Shown here: piece by piece, positions 1 through 11,691 of the stretch | Layout of the letters: every line of letters begins with the position of its first letter | How positions within the stretch are numbered: the stretch's first letter is position 1 | Assembly: GCA_934045905.1 (NCBI GenBank) | Contig: OW203762.1 | Span: 25,080,345-25,144,344 of the forward strand | Origin: Leuctra nigra | Lineage: Eukaryota; Arthropoda; Insecta; Plecoptera; Leuctridae | Direction of reading: 5' to 3' | DNA length: 64,000 bases | Program-made: the position numbers and the translations under genes | The notes under the pieces: model-generated | What the model was told of the DNA's origin: nothing | Seen by the model: only the letters and a program-made list of their open reading frames with translations | Database searches by the model: none

Positions 1-530
1 GTCGTGTGTTTTATTCGAGTTTTCAGATGATCTTTGAGAGAAGCGATATTTTCCTAAGACGAAGTTATTCATGTACCTGACTTATATTTTGCTCGTGCAT
101 TTTGTTTAGTTTTTATATACGCGCTTGGTGGCAACTGTGAATTCTGAATGTGCCATCACTTCTAGTTTTATCTTTACGTGTTGTTGAGATATTTCCAGCT
201 ACAATGTGATGTCTGTGTGTCTTTTGAACGAAACTATGATTGTAAATACTCAGTGGAAATAGAAACAGGGTAATTCATGAGGTGTTTATTTATGAAATCA
301 AGCTGAAAATTTTATTTAAAGTCAATGAATGTATTAATTTTTACGTTTGGTTGTATACTTACTCAGAAAGTTTTTGATGGTAATGAACAGAAATGAGGAG
401 AAAATTACGTGTATTTTTTTAATAACAACGTATTTTAATAAATGAGATAAAAATATATTTATATATTATCGTTTATTTGTGTTTCCCTCGAATTCGCTCT
501 CGGGTCGACGAATGATTTTTGAGATAAATA
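1..530. other. Intergenic, no gene seen
   Basis: AT-rich DNA with stops in all frames. I see no convincing exon, RNA gene or structured repeat before the small inverted-repeat element that starts at 531. Confidence 0.5.
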
Positions 531-685
531 ATTAGGCCCGGTCTTTCAATGCCTTGCTAACTTTTATACAGTCAATTAGGACTATGTTGCCATGGCAACA
601 ACCAATGACATTCATAGAATGACCACTAACTAACTGTTAAGAGCTAATTGAGACTTAAGCAGAGTATTGAAAGACCGGGCCTAAT
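531..685. mobile_element. MITE, GGCCCGGTC family, copy 1
   Basis: A 155-bp element with near-perfect terminal inverted repeats: the left end reads TTAGGCCCGGTCTTTCAAT and the right end is its reverse complement. The termini are flanked by TTA/TAA, so a TA or TTA target site is likely. The inside shares a block (gttgccatggcaacaacc and following) with the related copies at about 10545-10690 and 20113-20222. There is no coding capacity. The superfamily cannot be fixed from this alone. Confidence 0.75.
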
Positions 686-2006
686 TTGTAAAATTGACTC
701 GAAAAATATTATTCAATCATATTTTCCTAAAACCACGGTTCAAAATAAATTCAAATAAATTCTGAACACTTGTGATTTTTTTAAAAATGAAACGTAATAA
801 ATGTAAAAGGAGCGTGTACCTATATGTAAGTTAATAAATTATAATTCAACAGAATATTAGTATTCATATTTATTTTTAATCGTTTTACCCTGTCTAAAAA
901 CAAACACTAAGTAATAATGAATCTCTTCTCTAGAACCAGAAGGCTGTGTACATTTTTTTAGATTTTGACGTAGGTAAACACTTTTGGAATCATGAAATTA
1001 ACCTCAATCAAATGAAAATTGACTGAAGTCCATATACTAAAGTCTAGGGGAAAGTTATTCTCTTTCAAAATGAATCGTGTCGCCAAAAATAACGTGTGTG
1101 CCTTTGTCCAATATTATTTTTAATGTTCGACGAAGGCCCACACTATTTTTTACTCTGCTGAAGAATTAATTATCGAAATGAAATGGACCTATCAGGACAA
1201 ATTGATATGTTTTCATTGTTTCATCACGTCATGTAGTTAGTTCGTGTGCACGCCGCTACGGATCGCAGCGCTGTGTTATCAGCAGCTTGCAGGGATGCTG
1301 TGGGGGTGGATAATGGACCAACGGGTGACTGGCGAGGGTGAGGGGAAAGAATTCAATTTGCCAAGTCCTTATCAGTGCTGAACACTCAGGTGCGCGCGCA
1401 TGCTGACATGAAACCAGGAGTCAGGCAGAATCTCTCTCACAGAGAGAAGTCAGGATGGTCCAGGAATATGGAGGATATGGAAACAAATACCTGGCGAAGA
1501 GACTGTTTCGAATGAAATGACATGTGTACAATAGGGAAGTCTCTTAGAATGTAGAATGAAATAAATACTTGGATTTTTAAAAATATACACGTTTCTGATC
1601 TCGATGATCAAAAAATTTAATCTGTGGGATAAATACTCTAGTAGCAAAGCTTTAATCGAATCTGAATTAAAAGAGTCACTTATCGCGAGCGCAAGAACGA
1701 CCCAAGGGACAAATGACGTCAAAAACGTGTATTGAATCACATAAACCCAATGTATAATCATGATGAGACCGGTTGCTGATAACATTGCTGTCTACGTCAT
1801 AATCGTTCATGTTGTCCAACTCCGTTTTACCAGCCTGAATGTTAGGCGATATTTCAATGCGAGATTTGACAATGAAAATGACAAACAAGACAAGGAAAAC
1901 AAGTGTTGACATTTATCATTTTTCCTCTAGTTTTTATTTTCAATTTAAGAAAAAATGAGGAGACTTCCCTATTGCATCAATCACCAGGATTCTTATTGAT
2001 TCGAAT
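686..2006. other. Intergenic with one weak secreted-peptide ORF
   Basis: Mostly AT-rich sequence with no recognised gene. The only item of note is a minus-strand ORF at 1676-1912, listed separately. A GC-richer patch at about 1230-1440 has no open frame worth calling. Confidence 0.4.
1676..1912 (-). CDS. Possible small secreted peptide or first exon, unrecognised
   Basis: A 78-residue ORF whose first 15 or so residues (MSTLVFLVLFVIFIVK) look like a signal peptide or membrane segment, followed by a polar, Asp/Asn-rich stretch. It could be the first exon of a split gene, since a GTAGAC donor-like site lies within it. I recognise no family. Hydrophobic N-termini arise easily by chance in T-rich DNA, so confidence is low. 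Confidence 0.2.
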   Translation of the reverse strand: MSTLVFLVLFVIFIVKSRIEISPNIQAGKTELDNMNDYDVDSNVISNRSHHDYTLGLCDSIHVFDVICPLGRSCARDK

Positions 2007-2220
2007 GTACCCTTGGAACAACTAATGATTGCTTGACTGAAGAATGTTAGAACGCACCATCAGAAGTCAATCCAAGCGATCTCCTTGTCTCACTCTAGTA
2101 GGTGACTTCACATTTCAATGTTAATAATAACAAACATTGATTGTTTGTTATGAAACATGACCAGCGCCCAGTAGTCATTCAAACTTATTCAACGATCGTT
2201 TTTTATTTGGTCAAGTGTAC
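2007..2220. mobile_element. MITE, 215-bp GTAC-ended family, copy 1
   Basis: A 214-bp element that starts GTACCCTTGG and ends with the complementary TCAAGTGTAC. The core (accatcagaagtcaatcc, then ctctagtaggtgacttcaca) is shared with copies at 19804-20019, 29177-29393 and 53095-53308, all 214-217 bp long. It is non-coding. The conserved length and ends argue for one transposed family. Confidence 0.75.
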
Positions 2221-3233
2221 TTACTTGAAGCATTTAATAACAGTATAGTAATCACAGAACAGTTTATCACACACACAGTACAGTAATCACATAGTGGGCT
2301 TGGCTCAAGGGGAACCATCCCATAATTTTTTAAAGATTTCATTGTGAAGCATAATTTGCCTAAAGTTTTAATTAGTAATAATCATTATCTTATAGGCACC
2401 GAGTGTTCGCCACGAGTGAGAGAAATTAGCAACTTTTGTGGGAAGATCGTCAACTGTTTTATTTCTCATTGGCCGTGACCTAGCAACCGATCAGATGTCA
2501 ACAAATGTACTCAAAATATTTCGGAATCAGAACTTAGTCGCGCAAATTAATATTGTGATCAGATTCAGTGAAATTGTGAACACTTTATTATTAATATTTT
2601 GTAGGCGAATAAACATTAGATAAACATGTGTAAATTTTAAGAATTGATAATGCGTAATATGTGCAGCAACATAACATATAACTGCAGCGACTTGGACGCC
2701 TTGCCAAAAGGTAAGCTTCCTTCCCACAGATTAGGTGGCTCTGTCTGTACTTTTTACAGTGCCATCTGTTGTCTAAACACGCTGCCTATACTATTCTATG
2801 CAAAATTCTATGAAATTATAAAAACTAATCTATCATGGAATAAAAAGTAAATGTAGTTATTTTAAGTTTCCACTGAAAAGTCACCCTTACTCCCTTCCAA
2901 CATATGCACAATGCTTGGGGTGCCACAAAGACATTTTCCACAATAATAGTTTTCTATTTTATTGACGATTTATATATTTAAATTACAGACATTCAATAAT
3001 ATTCTATGGACGTTTTGAGGGCGGGAGGACATTAAGTTGATAGATGATAAAATTATCTGGATTTTTATGACATTTTTTTTGGTATACAATTTTCACAAAA
3101 ACAGATGTGATGTTTGTGCAAATTGTATAAAATGGCTTTTATTATTAATTGTTGAATCACTAATAGTATACGGCATACACCGATACAAATTAATTTTAAA
3201 ATCAATTTGAAAACATGATCTGATTCTGAAGTA
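2221..3233. other. Intergenic, no gene seen
   Basis: Short open frames on both strands overlap one another and have no recognisable motif. I see no structured repeat before the target-site duplication of the hAT element at 3234. Confidence 0.45.
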
Positions 3234-3391
3234 CCTACAATCAGTGTTGGACTGGGCCGCCGGGCAACCGGGCAATGCCCGGTGGGCCGGTTCAAAATGG
3301 GCCGATCGACCTGTAGAAAAGGGCCGGTGTCTACTTTCATAAAGTATCCCTACTTAATTCATAGTCCTGAATTACAATGTTACGTAGAACT

Positions 3392-3735
3392 TGTAATGTT
3401 CCAATCTACCCACGGGATGGGAAGAGGAGTAATGAGACTCACTTATTACGCATAATAAGGTTTATTGAATAATAGAGGCCGCCGTAGCAAAGCCAACCGC
3501 TTGGGACTGGTGTCCGAAGATCACTGACTACCCTCCCCTACCTCTCTACCTGTCTTCTTACGCTTCTTACCACCCGCATACCAGAGGGGTAGAGGGCTAG
3601 GACACTTCCCCTCGCTCGCTAGGGTAGGTGCGGTCGACACAATGACGTTGACCGGAAACAATACATAAGAGACAGATACATGGAAAAGAATGTGTACTAT
3701 CTAAGGTGCAAATATGATACAAATGATTCGTTACA
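3392..3735 (-). repeat. 3' LTR
   Basis: 344 bp with TGTAA/TTACA ends. By eye it is identical over its length to the LTR at 5542-5885, which implies a recent insertion. The contained taataaggtttattgaata may serve in 3'-end formation. Confidence 0.92.
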
Positions 3736-3970
3736 TCACCCCTCCAGATCAAAGTAGGGTGAGAACATAGAAACATACTTTTATCTAAACAGAAGTAACG
3801 AATTGACATACTCTAATTAATTGACATAACTTGAAATGAAATAGATAATATGAGACTATCCTAGATGAGACTGTAATACATATCATGTAACTACTAATGC
3901 TAATGCTCGTGCACCACCTCCCCAGATCAAAGTAGGGTGACTATCGAGAAACACACTTTTATCCACAACA
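3736..3970 (-). repeat. Duplicated polypurine-tract region of the LTR element
   Basis: Immediately inside the 3' LTR, the minus strand carries a purine run (GGAGGGGTGA) as expected for the plus-strand primer. A diverged second copy of the same block lies at about 3914-3975. Both contain ccagatcaaagtagggtga on the plus strand, followed by a similar acacttttatc segment. The duplication is seen directly; a role for the second tract is inference. Confidence 0.6.
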
Positions 3971-4005
3971 CAAAAATCATACCATGAACAATGAATAGTT
4001 TAGCA

Positions 4006-5298
4006 TTAGGACCAAAGCATCGGAATTGAACATGATATTATACGTTTGTAGCAACATCGCAAATCAAGCGGTTTCTTGTCTCTACCCTTGTGCTTCACTT
4101 GCCAGCTAAATGGATTTGACACTGATGTTTTATCGCAGCATCGCACTTGCTGGGGCACACGACGAGACACAGATATGGGATTGACACTCTCTGACATTTC
4201 ACTCGACTTTAACACTGATGTTGTTTCTTCAAAATCGTCGCACCGTGATGGTTCAGGTGGAGGTGGTTCAGGTAAAGGAATATTGTCTACGTCGCTTGTC
4301 GTCGCCATGTCCTCGTCTTCACGCGGCGTCGCTGAGTCGGTGGCGAACTCGTGCGTCGTTAACTCGATGCCTCCCGCGTACGACGATTCCTCTTGGGTCG
4401 CTGCTTCAGCCTCGTGAGTCGTTAACTTGGCGTCTTCACATGGGATCACCTCGCGTCGTGTTATGAGGAGTATCGGCACTTGCGTATGAGAGTCGGGTTT
4501 TTGACATGTTTGTTTCATCTCGCTCTTTTCTTCTGTCGGAAAGCGCCTTGCCTCATCTCGCCAATTGCTCACGTGATTGACGTGTACTGGACGTGGCTTA
4601 CTGGCTGTCTGTTGGAATGACTGTCGGCTCTGGTTGTTCATGGCCTCGGGCTTGGGCTCTGTCCTCGCCGTCCTCTCGCGGCGTCGACTGGCTGCGTCGT
4701 CCAGGCGTCGTAGCAGATCCAGGTAACCTTCCGCCGTCGTCTCTCGCGCGCAAATCAGCACATTCTCGACATTGGCGGAGAACATGTGTGACATCAGTCG
4801 TTGAAATGTGCGGACGGGAACAGCCGGAGTCAGGTACTTGACGCGCAGCATCCACTGCACACAGAATTGCGTCATCGAGCCGTGGACTGTCCTTACGTAT
4901 CTGTCAGAGTGGAGTTGCCGTAAGATGCGATCCTGACGCTCGTCGGACCAGAACATGTGTGTGAAGGAGAGACGAAATGCCTCCCAGTCAGGCCATGTTT
5001 TGAAAAACACTGTGCTCCAATCTCGTGGCAAGTCGGCCATGTTGTTGATGGCTGTTCGCACCCACTGGTCTTCGGCAATCTCGTAGCGCTCGAAAAATCG
5101 CTCAAACGTCTCAAGATACTCCATGGGATGTACGACGTCGTCATCGCGGAATATCGGCAGGTCTTCATGTACCCAGGTGGAATGGTATGTGATGGTCGGT
5201 ACTGCAGAATCACCTTGCTGCAGTCGTGTGTTCAGCGCACACAGGCGCTCGCTCAACTCGCTGACCGTTGCTTGAATGTGCGGCAACATCGCTCGCAT
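4006..5298 (-). CDS. Gag-like structural protein of the LTR element
   Basis: 430 residues starting at an ATG. An N-terminal part (about residues 45-215) has the helical, Trp/Arg-rich character of retrotransposon gag capsid domains, with motifs such as YLETFERFFERYE and FTHMFWSDERQDRILRQL. The C-terminal half is acidic and low-complexity. No CCHC zinc knuckle is visible and no protease motif follows. The frame is intact, with no stop or shift, which fits a young insertion. The protein presumably packages element RNA; host co-option cannot be judged from one copy. Confidence 0.75.
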   Translation of the reverse strand: MRAMLPHIQATVSELSERLCALNTRLQQGDSAVPTITYHSTWVHEDLPIFRDDDVVHPMEYLETFERFFERYEIAEDQWVRTAINNMADLPRDWSTVFFKTWPDWEAFRLSFTHMFWSDERQDRILRQLHSDRYVRTVHGSMTQFCVQWMLRVKYLTPAVPVRTFQRLMSHMFSANVENVLICARETTAEGYLDLLRRLDDAASRRRERTARTEPKPEAMNNQSRQSFQQTASKPRPVHVNHVSNWRDEARRFPTEEKSEMKQTCQKPDSHTQVPILLITRREVIPCEDAKLTTHEAEAATQEESSYAGGIELTTHEFATDSATPREDEDMATTSDVDNIPLPEPPPPEPSRCDDFEETTSVLKSSEMSESVNPISVSRRVPQQVRCCDKTSVSNPFSWQVKHKGRDKKPLDLRCCYKRIISCSIPMLWS

Positions 5299-5528
5299 TT
5301 CTCTCTTTCTCTCTCTCTATCGGTGAAATAAAATGTAACACCAAGACGTACACAATAATGAGTTCGATTCCCGTAGATATCAAAACACAGTATATTAGGT
5401 AAACACACAGTAGTAAAAAAATTTCACAACACGAATGTTGGTCGAGCAGTCACAGAGCGCGAACACGTATGTTCGTTCGATTGATTGTTTCTTTGATTAT
5501 CAACACGTATGTTAATATTGGTTCATTT

Positions 5529-5541
5529 CGTTGGGCGCCAA
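5529..5541 (-). promoter_or_regulatory. Primer-binding site, tRNA-Lys type
   Basis: Directly adjoining the 5' LTR, the minus strand reads T then TGGCGCCCAACG. This matches the start of primer-binding sites complementary to a lysine tRNA 3' end, as used by Drosophila gypsy and lentiviruses. Only about 12 bases match before the sequence diverges. Confidence 0.7.
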
Positions 5542-5885
5542 TGTAATGTTCCAATCTACCCACGGGATGGGAAGAGGAGTAATGAGACTCACTTATTACG
5601 CATAATAAGGTTTATTGAATAATAGAGGCCGCCGTAGCAAAGCCAACCGCTTGGGACTGGTGTCCGAAGATCACTGACTACCCTCCCCTACCTCTCTACC
5701 TGTCTTCTTACGCTTCTTACCACCCGCATACCAGAGGGGTAGAGGGCTAGGACACTTCCCCTCGCTCGCTAGGGTAGGTGCGGTCGACACAATGACGTTG
5801 ACCGGAAACAATACATAAGAGACAGATACATGGAAAAGAATGTGTACTATCTAAGGTGCAAATATGATACAAATGATTCGTTACA
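5542..5885 (-). repeat. 5' LTR
   Basis: 344 bp, same sequence by eye as 3392-3735. It lies upstream of gag on the minus strand and would carry the promoter. It is followed by the second AACT target duplication at 5886-5889. Confidence 0.92.
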
Positions 5886-6439
5886 AACTAGAATGTAGAT
5901 CACATCCCATTAAGCACACTATCTACTTCAATTGCAAGGTATTCTTATCTTAGAGTATTGTATACTGTGGTGTGATAATATGATATCGGACCTCTTCTGT
6001 CTGGGCCGCTCAAACGGTTCTTCAAGTTCGGGCCGAGCCGCACTGCAATGGACTGTTTACATTGGCGGCTTAGAAAATATGCTCTCTCCTTCAGCTCTAT
6101 CGGCTGTTAAATGGCTGTTTCAATTAACACCAGAATTTTTAAAAAAAAATTATCCAATTGTTTTGATTTTTTCTGCTTCCTAAAAGATTGGCTGCGCTCG
6201 CAGAAAAATTTTGATTAATTCAGACTCTGTAGCAGGACCAGAAAATTCCAAGTGACTAGCAAAATCGAAAAAAAATTGGTGGGAACGGAAGGAAAATTCA
6301 TAAATGAGTACAATTTAATAATAATACGAACTATTTGATACCAAAACATATAGAAACATATTTTGATCATTGCTGTTGCTTATTGCACCTTCTTAAAAGG
6401 AATTAAAAAATCGATTCATAATCCATTATCTTTTACCAG

Positions 6440-7420
6440 AAATTCAAAAAATTTCCTGCCAGGGCCATTGGGGATTTGATAAAATAACAAAATTTGCATA
6501 TTATATTGCATTTTGTCTAATTTCCCAAGAATATTGCATATCACACGTTTTAAATTTCTTTGAAATGGATGCAACATAGCTTCAAATTCGATTATTTTGG
6601 ATCAAAAACTCAAAAAATGCCCTGCGGGGCCAATTGGGTTTCAGATTTTACCACATGTGTCTAAAGTTTCCACAGGATAATACATATCACAAATTTAAAT
6701 TTCTTTGAAATTGATGCCAAAATAGCTTCAAATTCGATTCTTTTATATCAAAAACTCAAAAAATGCCCTGCGGGGCCAATTGGGTTACTATAAGACAAGT
6801 TTGAGATGAGTATATCGCATTTGTCTAAAGTTTCCCCAGGATAATGCATATCCCAAATTTTAAATTTCTTTGAAATTGATGCCAAAATAGCTTCAAATGC
6901 GATTCTTTTGGATAAAAAAAACTCAAAAAATGCCCTGCGGGGCCAATTGGGTTTATATAACACAAATATTATCAGATTATATGACATTTGTCTAAAGTTT
7001 CCACAGGATAGTGCATATCCCAAATTTTAAATTTCTTTGAAATTGATGCCAAATAGCTTCAAGTGCGATTCTTTTGTATCAAAAACACAAAAAATGCCGT
7101 CAATGGGATTTGATCAAATAACAAAATTTGCAGATTATATTGCATTTTGTTTAAAGTTTTTCCCAGAAGATTGCATATCCCACATTTTAAATTTCTTTGA
7201 GTGGATGCAAAATACCTTCAAACTAGATTCTCTTGAACAAAACTCCAAAAAAATGGCCTGCGGGGGCCTAAGACAAATAGCTACAGATTATATTACATTT
7301 GTCTAAAGTTTCCACAGGATAATGCATATCACACATTTAAAATTTCTTTGAATAGAATGCCAAAATAGCTTCAAATTCGATTATTTTATATAAAAAATTA
7401 AAAAAATGCCCTGCGGGGCT
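6440..7420. repeat. Tandem repeat inside the hAT element, about 150-168 bp units
   Basis: Six to seven imperfect units, each with aaaaaatgccctgcggggcc, then ctaaagtttccacaggataatg, then aaatttctttgaaattgatg. The unit landmarks fall near 6450, 6615, 6762, 6930, 7095, 7250 and 7405. Units vary by small indels and two have lost the GC core. Such subterminal repeats are common in non-autonomous hAT elements. No gene is present. Confidence 0.8.
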
Positions 7421-7647
7421 ACCTGGCCCCCCTTGTGGCGGCGCACTACCTTTTCCTTACATTCATTGATCACCGATAATTTTAACCCCCACCCAAAATA
7501 AAGTTCCTACGCGCCTGCCGCTGGCTTGTAGCATATAGTTTTGCCAAAAAAAGTTCATTCTGAAAATGGGCCGCTTTTTTACCGTGGGCCGGTTTCTAAT
7601 CTGTTGCCCGGTAAGAAATTTTACCCCAGTCCGACACTGCCTACAAT

Positions 7648-10540
7648 GTTCTAAAACCGTAACTAAGCTACCTACTCAAATAATCATCTTGTTTTGTTTC
7701 CTAATTCTTGATAACTATTCAACACCACGCACTATGTCATAATCACCATTTTGCGGCCGATTCGACACAAATATCATCAACACACTCATTGAAGTGTATC
7801 GACACACTTCCTATTAGCCGTGTGTCAAATGTGACACCACAGAGTTCTCACAGTCCAAGTGATGTTGGGAGAGATAAACAGAGATGATATCAGAAATGAT
7901 CTTTTAATATTCCCACAGGCGCGAGTCGGTCGTGTGTCGACTTTCATCCCCCCCCCCCCTCCCTGGACAAACACCCCATGACCATTCACCGTATGAAATA
8001 TTTATTCACTATTAAAGGGCGCCCCCCACCCCTAAGGCACACCCCAGGTTCAACTGTTTAACATAATAATACGCTTGGTGGCAACATAAAAAGGCATACA
8101 AAGAAATGTGAAAAATCAGTTAAATTGTTATTTTGAAATACAATTTTTACTAACTAATATCTACTAACAATGGCGGGTGCTGATTCATTTGTATTGTACC
8201 TTTGTATTTTATGCTCATTTAGAATGGTAAAAAATTGTAAACACATTGTAGTTTAGCATCCCTTTCTCCCTTTCTCAGAAATATCAAATAACCTGCCCCA
8301 AATTAAAGGGCAGAGAATCTACATAAATGGTCACCCTTTCTCAGTAATAAAGCATTTTTATGTAGATTCTACATTATTCTTCAATATACTCTGTACCACT
8401 AGAGAAGGGCAATAATAGCATGGATGGTATTATAAAATGATCAAGGGATTATTTGTATTGTAAAGGGATACTTTTCTCAGAAGTAAGATGAGAAATTGGA
8501 ATTCAAGGAGGCTTTTAGTGTAGATTCTATTCTCCTTGGTTGGTACATATTGTTAGTAAAATTCTAAAATAAAATTAAAATTTATACCAAAACTTACCTC
8601 ACGTGTATTCCAACAATTTTAATCCACTGGTGACGAATCAAGATACAGATTTGTATGAATCTACCCATAATCCCCAAAACCTCCCCTACTGTGTTTCATT
8701 CAAACGTAAAAAAGCTGACTACGAGAGTTGCTATCTTGACTTGGTGGATGGAAATTAGGCTATTGCATTCATCCCTCTAAAGTCTAAACACAAAGTGAAG
8801 AGTGGCCACACCCCTCTCAACGGGTCACGTGTCGTGAATAATTAGCATATTATGTCCGCCACAATATTGCCGGGTGGCAATTGAATAACTAATCTCCATG
8901 CAAGTGGCCGCCATCTTGGGATGAATCGTGCCACGAGGCTTGTTGACAAGATATCGAAATCACTTCCGGTCCGAAGGGGCAGATAAGCGTGTTGCTGATT
9001 ACTGTTTTGTATGGTGCTTCTTTTATCTTATCTTGCAAATAGCAAATAGCAACTAGAGCCAACGAACCAGAGCAAAGCAATTTGTCTTCCGGTTATATTG
9101 CATTCGATTTATTAATTGAGATATTAATTAAATTTGATTCCAGAACTTTTCAAATATTCAAATGATGAAGCATGTTTTAGAATGTTTTTTCAATGATTTG
9201 TTAAATTTAAATAGTTTATTATATTGTGTATTGAAACCTGCGGGATTTGGCTCAGAGGGTAGAACACAAAGAATCAGCAATATTATAATTTGTTTATTAC
9301 AGAGAAAATAAATGTTCATTGATGTGAAAAGAGCAATCAAAAATTATGAAACAATATTACGTTCGATACGTCGGCAGTAGTGATGATGTCGTCTGGTTTG
9401 TTTACTTCCGCGTAAACAAGTGGATGGCGTTGACTCTTGCGTAGTGTGTCCCGTGAACTCCAGTCCACCAGCAGAATGAAATGACTGGATATGTCACCTC
9501 CTTCAGCTGCGATGCGATGATGTTGTCTAATAACCCCTTGGTTACCAGGACGTCCAGCAGTCCGTGCACAAGGAGTGACCTCCTCGAGCAGTTGGATCAA
9601 GTTGGCTCAGGCTGATGACGTTCGTGGCTGCATACTCGTCGGTTTCTCCCGGAGTTGCAATTCACTAACTTTTATACTTTAACATTTACTGACTTTAATG
9701 TTGAAACTGTTCAGTTGATCACTTGTAACTTGAAATTGTCTTAATGCGATATTATTTGCCTCAGCATTAGGCTTGAAGTTTGAATTTACTGGGTTGACGT
9801 TTATACAAAAATGTTATTTTAATGTTTACCTTCGATCACATCGGCACTGTCTCGCTGAAATTATACTATGTTGCGTGCACAAGGCTTCACGGTTCGCGAG
9901 GCAGGTCTCACTGCTCTGAGAAAACTCCGACTGATGATGTTTGGCTGGTAGCCTGACGTTTTTATACCCTCTCACCTCGGTTTACCGCCAAAGAATATGA
10001 TTGGTTGGTTTCGTACACGTGGTAGCTATTTTTAGGCATTCTGTCATTTCTAAAGCCCGCGAAACGACTTTCTTTCTGCACGTAGGCCCATGCTTTTCTT
10101 GGAATCACTGAAAACTAGTCTGGCTGACTGGTTTTGTAGCGTTATCACAATGACTGGTTCACTTGTTATTACGTGGTGACATCACAATTTAGGTAAGGTC
10201 ACATACTTTTTATATGGATTCACTCACTTTCTTGATATAATTGCACATTGTTAAACTTATTTGATTGCTCGTTATATTTTTGTCTATATTTTGATTGCTA
10301 TTGAAATTTAAAGATTGTAAGTTTACATAATGATTCTAATTAATTACTTTGTGTTCAGTTAACCTTGACTCTAAGAATGCCATGCTACAAGCTTGTTCAT
10401 TCTTTAAACCTACTTCAAGCAAACATTATTATTTTTAAAGTTAATTTTCTAACCTAGATAGGCCAACTTGTTACAGTATTGTCATCATCCATGGCAACAT
10501 TGGCATTCCTAGAATGACTGTGTTAACTTAATTACTGGTT
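7648..10540. other. Intergenic, no gene supported
   Basis: Contains a C-run near 7950 and a hairpin-prone stretch at 8300-8560 in which agaatctacataaa and its complement face each other. A GC-richer block at about 9330-9970 has an 87-residue minus-strand open frame (9337-9600) without recognisable motifs and a tttttatacc TATA-like site near 9959. The block could be a decayed element or a promoter region; I cannot choose between these. Confidence 0.4.
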
Positions 10541-10544
10541 TTAG

Positions 10545-10695
10545 GGCCATGTCTTTCAATACTCTGATAACATTTAAACGGTTGATTAGGACTGTATTGT
10601 TATGGCAATCACCAATAACATTCCTATAATGACTCTGTTAGTTAATTACTTGTGTTAGCTGAGTATTGAAAAACAAATAGGACCTTAGCAGAGTA
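10545..10695. mobile_element. MITE, GGCCCGGTC family, decayed copy
   Basis: Shares the inner block (ggactgtattgttatggcaa, then tcctataatgactctgttag) and the ctttcaatactctg / gagtattgaaaa ends with the copy at 531-685. A second partial copy of the inner block precedes it at about 10465-10540. The terminal GGCC motif survives only on the left. Confidence 0.5.
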
Positions 10696-11312
10696 TTGAA
10701 AAAATAGTAGACATTTTGAGAAGTTCCCTCCTATTTGGGCCGGTTTTCCATGCATTGGTGAATAAGAGGACTCCTTATTTTATTGAAGTTAGATTGCACG
10801 CCCTCTTGATTTCATAGTCGGGGGAAGTTGCTAATTCTCGAAGAGTTAAACTGTTATCTTTGCTGCTTGTCAAGAGAAGAGAAGAGGGTTGCATTCATCC
10901 ACGTTTCACTGCTAAATTATCACCGACTAAAGATAATCCTACTTCTGTTTTTCAAGCCAGATTAAATTTTACATTTAAACGGATTTAATAATCGTCTTCG
11001 AAACTTAGCATGGGTTTAAAAGTGGGACGAAACTGCAGACTGAATTAATGAATTTACTTTAATTGTCGCGTTTATGAGCAATGCATGCTTATTGAACCGG
11101 ATTTGGGAGGCTGTCTTCTGAGCGTGTGCAAGGACATTGATTTTGATGAGGGATGAATGGAAGTAGAGAGGGCGTGACTGAGTTATTTCATGAAGAAATA
11201 ATTCATATCAGAGGAGGGATGGTTGTGTAGTTTATAGTTGACATGCATGAGAGCCGACATGTTGTTCATATTGACAGCTTGAACAAATCAAAGATAAAAT
11301 TGACAAATAGCA

Positions 11313-11545
11313 AGTTGGCTCAGTCAGTAATGCTTTGGAGGTCCCGGGTTCGATTCCCGCGGCCGTCGTTCCTGACTGATGGTTTTTCTTGGATTTTCTG
11401 AGTCGAGAGGCGAATGCTGGGTGGGTTCCTTGCTAAAAGGTCACGACCCTCTCCTTCCCATCGTCCAACCTTACCTATTCTTCATCTCCTTCGCTGTCGC
11501 CATTTTAGCCTATTTAGTTGCAGAACAGGTCGACTTTAAGTATAC
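11313..11545 (+). repeat. tRNA-derived SINE, full-length-like copy
   Basis: The head has an A-box-like segment (tggctcagtcagtaatgc) and a clear B box (GGTTCGATTCC at about 11348-11358), the internal RNA polymerase III promoter of tRNA genes. It is followed by a body (ttcccatcgtccaaccttac, tcatctccttcgctgtcgcc, gcagaacaggtcgac) that recurs in other copies of this window. It does not fold as a complete functional tRNA. Other copies: 17862-18015, 22187-22405, 43815-43955 (minus) and 54476-54605. Confidence 0.75.
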
Positions 11546-11691
11546 AAGAACCTAAATTACAACGATAAACAATAAGTAAACAGTACCTAATTAAAAAAAG
11601 TCGTTTAAAAAAATAGTGTTTAATATTAATAATTTAATATTACTATTTTATAAATGATCAAGAATTCGCCGGATGAACAGTTCAAAAATCT

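Larger units (their letters stand above)
3388..5889 (-). mobile_element. Gag-only LTR retrotransposon (TR-GAG-like), nested in hAT
   Basis: Two direct 344-bp LTRs (3392-3735 and 5542-5885) begin TGTAA and end TTACA. A 4-bp target duplication, AACT, sits at 3388-3391 and 5886-5889. The element reads on the minus strand, so the LTR at 5542-5885 is the 5' LTR. The primer-binding site next to it reads TGGCGCCCAACG, the type complementary to a tRNA-Lys 3' end. The only ORF is a gag-like protein at 4006-5298; protease, reverse transcriptase and integrase are absent, so movement would need enzymes from elsewhere. The duplication length and primer type fit the Ty3/gypsy group. Confidence 0.92.
3242..7639. 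mobile_element. hAT-type DNA transposon, non-autonomous, interrupted
   Basis: The left end reads CAGTGTTGGACTGGG and the right end is the complement of CAGTGTCGGACTGGG. A perfect 8-bp duplication, CCTACAAT, flanks it at 3234-3241 and 7640-7647. CAGTG-type ends plus an 8-bp duplication are hallmarks of the hAT superfamily. Removing the nested LTR element (3392-5885 plus its 4-bp duplication) leaves about 1.9 kb. No transposase reading frame is visible. The right half is made of internal tandem repeats (6440-7420). Confidence 0.9.

Noticed and set aside
4076..5331. Plus-strand frames opposite gag
   Set aside because: They are antisense shadows of the gag frame inside the LTR element.
9337..9600. 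87-residue minus-strand frame as a host gene
   Set aside because: No family resemblance, and the surrounding block looks like a decayed element or promoter region.
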